7,437 nucleotides of DNA, from positions 1 to 7,437 of the forward strand of contig JAQBZT010000152.1 in assembly GCA_027622355.1 (NCBI GenBank). The letters run 5' to 3'. Source of the stretch: a bacterium (GTDB taxonomy: Bacteria > UBA8248). The translations under genes were made by a program, and so were the position numbers. Below are positions 7,341 to 7,437 of this stretch, piece after piece. The notes beneath the pieces were generated by a model that made no database searches, was not told the DNA's origin, and saw only the letters and a list, made by a program, of their open reading frames with translations. Positions within the stretch are counted from its first letter, which is position 1. Every line of letters begins with the position of its first letter.

Positions 7341-7437
7341 AGGGGTATCTCGGACGGAAGGTTGAAAGCGAGGAACGAACAATTGCCCAAACGATCCGAC
7401 ATGCAAAACTTAACTTTCCTTCCTTCCCCCCGCCCTA

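Noticed and set aside
7187..7402. 71-codon minus-strand frame with a purine-rich stretch before its ATG
   Set aside because: Most of it is antisense to the end of the accessory gene and its product resembles nothing known. The purine-rich stretch is just the complement of a C/T-rich tract at 7409-7434.
7341..7437. Possible terminator or new gene start after the accessory gene
   Set aside because: I see no strong hairpin followed by a T run and no start with a ribosome-binding site. GGAAGG and CCTTCC segments could pair only imperfectly over a loop of about 50 bases.

Overview
The window is a fragment of a GC-rich bacterial genome. It carries the tail of a protein-folding/ribosome-rescue gene pair, then a PyrR-controlled pyrimidine biosynthesis operon (pyrR-pyrB-pyrC-carA), and finally an AT-richer accessory gene sitting where carB would normally follow carA. 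The gene order and high-GC, GC3-rich coding suggest an uncultured Gram-negative lineage of the deltaproteobacterial / NC10 / Tectomicrobia type. That placement rests on general gene-order knowledge, and I cannot name the taxon from this sequence.

Layout: 1-759 is the C-terminal part of a parvulin-type peptidyl-prolyl isomerase with an unfamiliar C-terminal extension. 766-1080 is a small S4-domain RNA-binding protein of the RqcP/Hsp15 kind. 1081-1360 is a regulatory leader, not empty space. It holds a weak promoter candidate, a hairpin with the hallmarks of a PyrR-binding RNA (UUUAA bulge, CNGNGA hexaloop), a possible antiterminator, an intrinsic terminator with an 8-T run, and a possible 42-codon leader ORF that runs through the terminator and overlaps the pyrR start. 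1361-5338 is the tightly packed operon, with genes 3 nt apart or overlapping by 17 nt and 1 nt. It encodes the regulator PyrR, aspartate carbamoyltransferase, class I dihydroorotase and the glutaminase subunit of carbamoyl-phosphate synthetase. 5361-7340 is a 659-residue protein with an N-terminal DUF4365 (PD-(D/E)XK-like) domain and C-terminal TPR-like repeats. 7341-7437 has no gene I can support.

How the parts work together: PyrR senses uridine nucleotides and should bind the leader hairpin when they are plentiful. The hairpin's 3' arm overlaps the strand that can pair with the 5' arm of the terminator, so PyrR binding would free the terminator and shut the operon off. CarA supplies ammonia for carbamoyl phosphate, PyrB joins it to aspartate, and PyrC closes the dihydroorotate ring. 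CarB, the synthetase subunit CarA needs, is not in the window.

The points most worth a second look are the full attenuator (with its leader ORF, which resembles the enterobacterial pyrL arrangement) and the abrupt change to AT-rich sequence at the expected carB start. The first four codons of the accessory gene (MPKR) match the usual CarB N-terminus.
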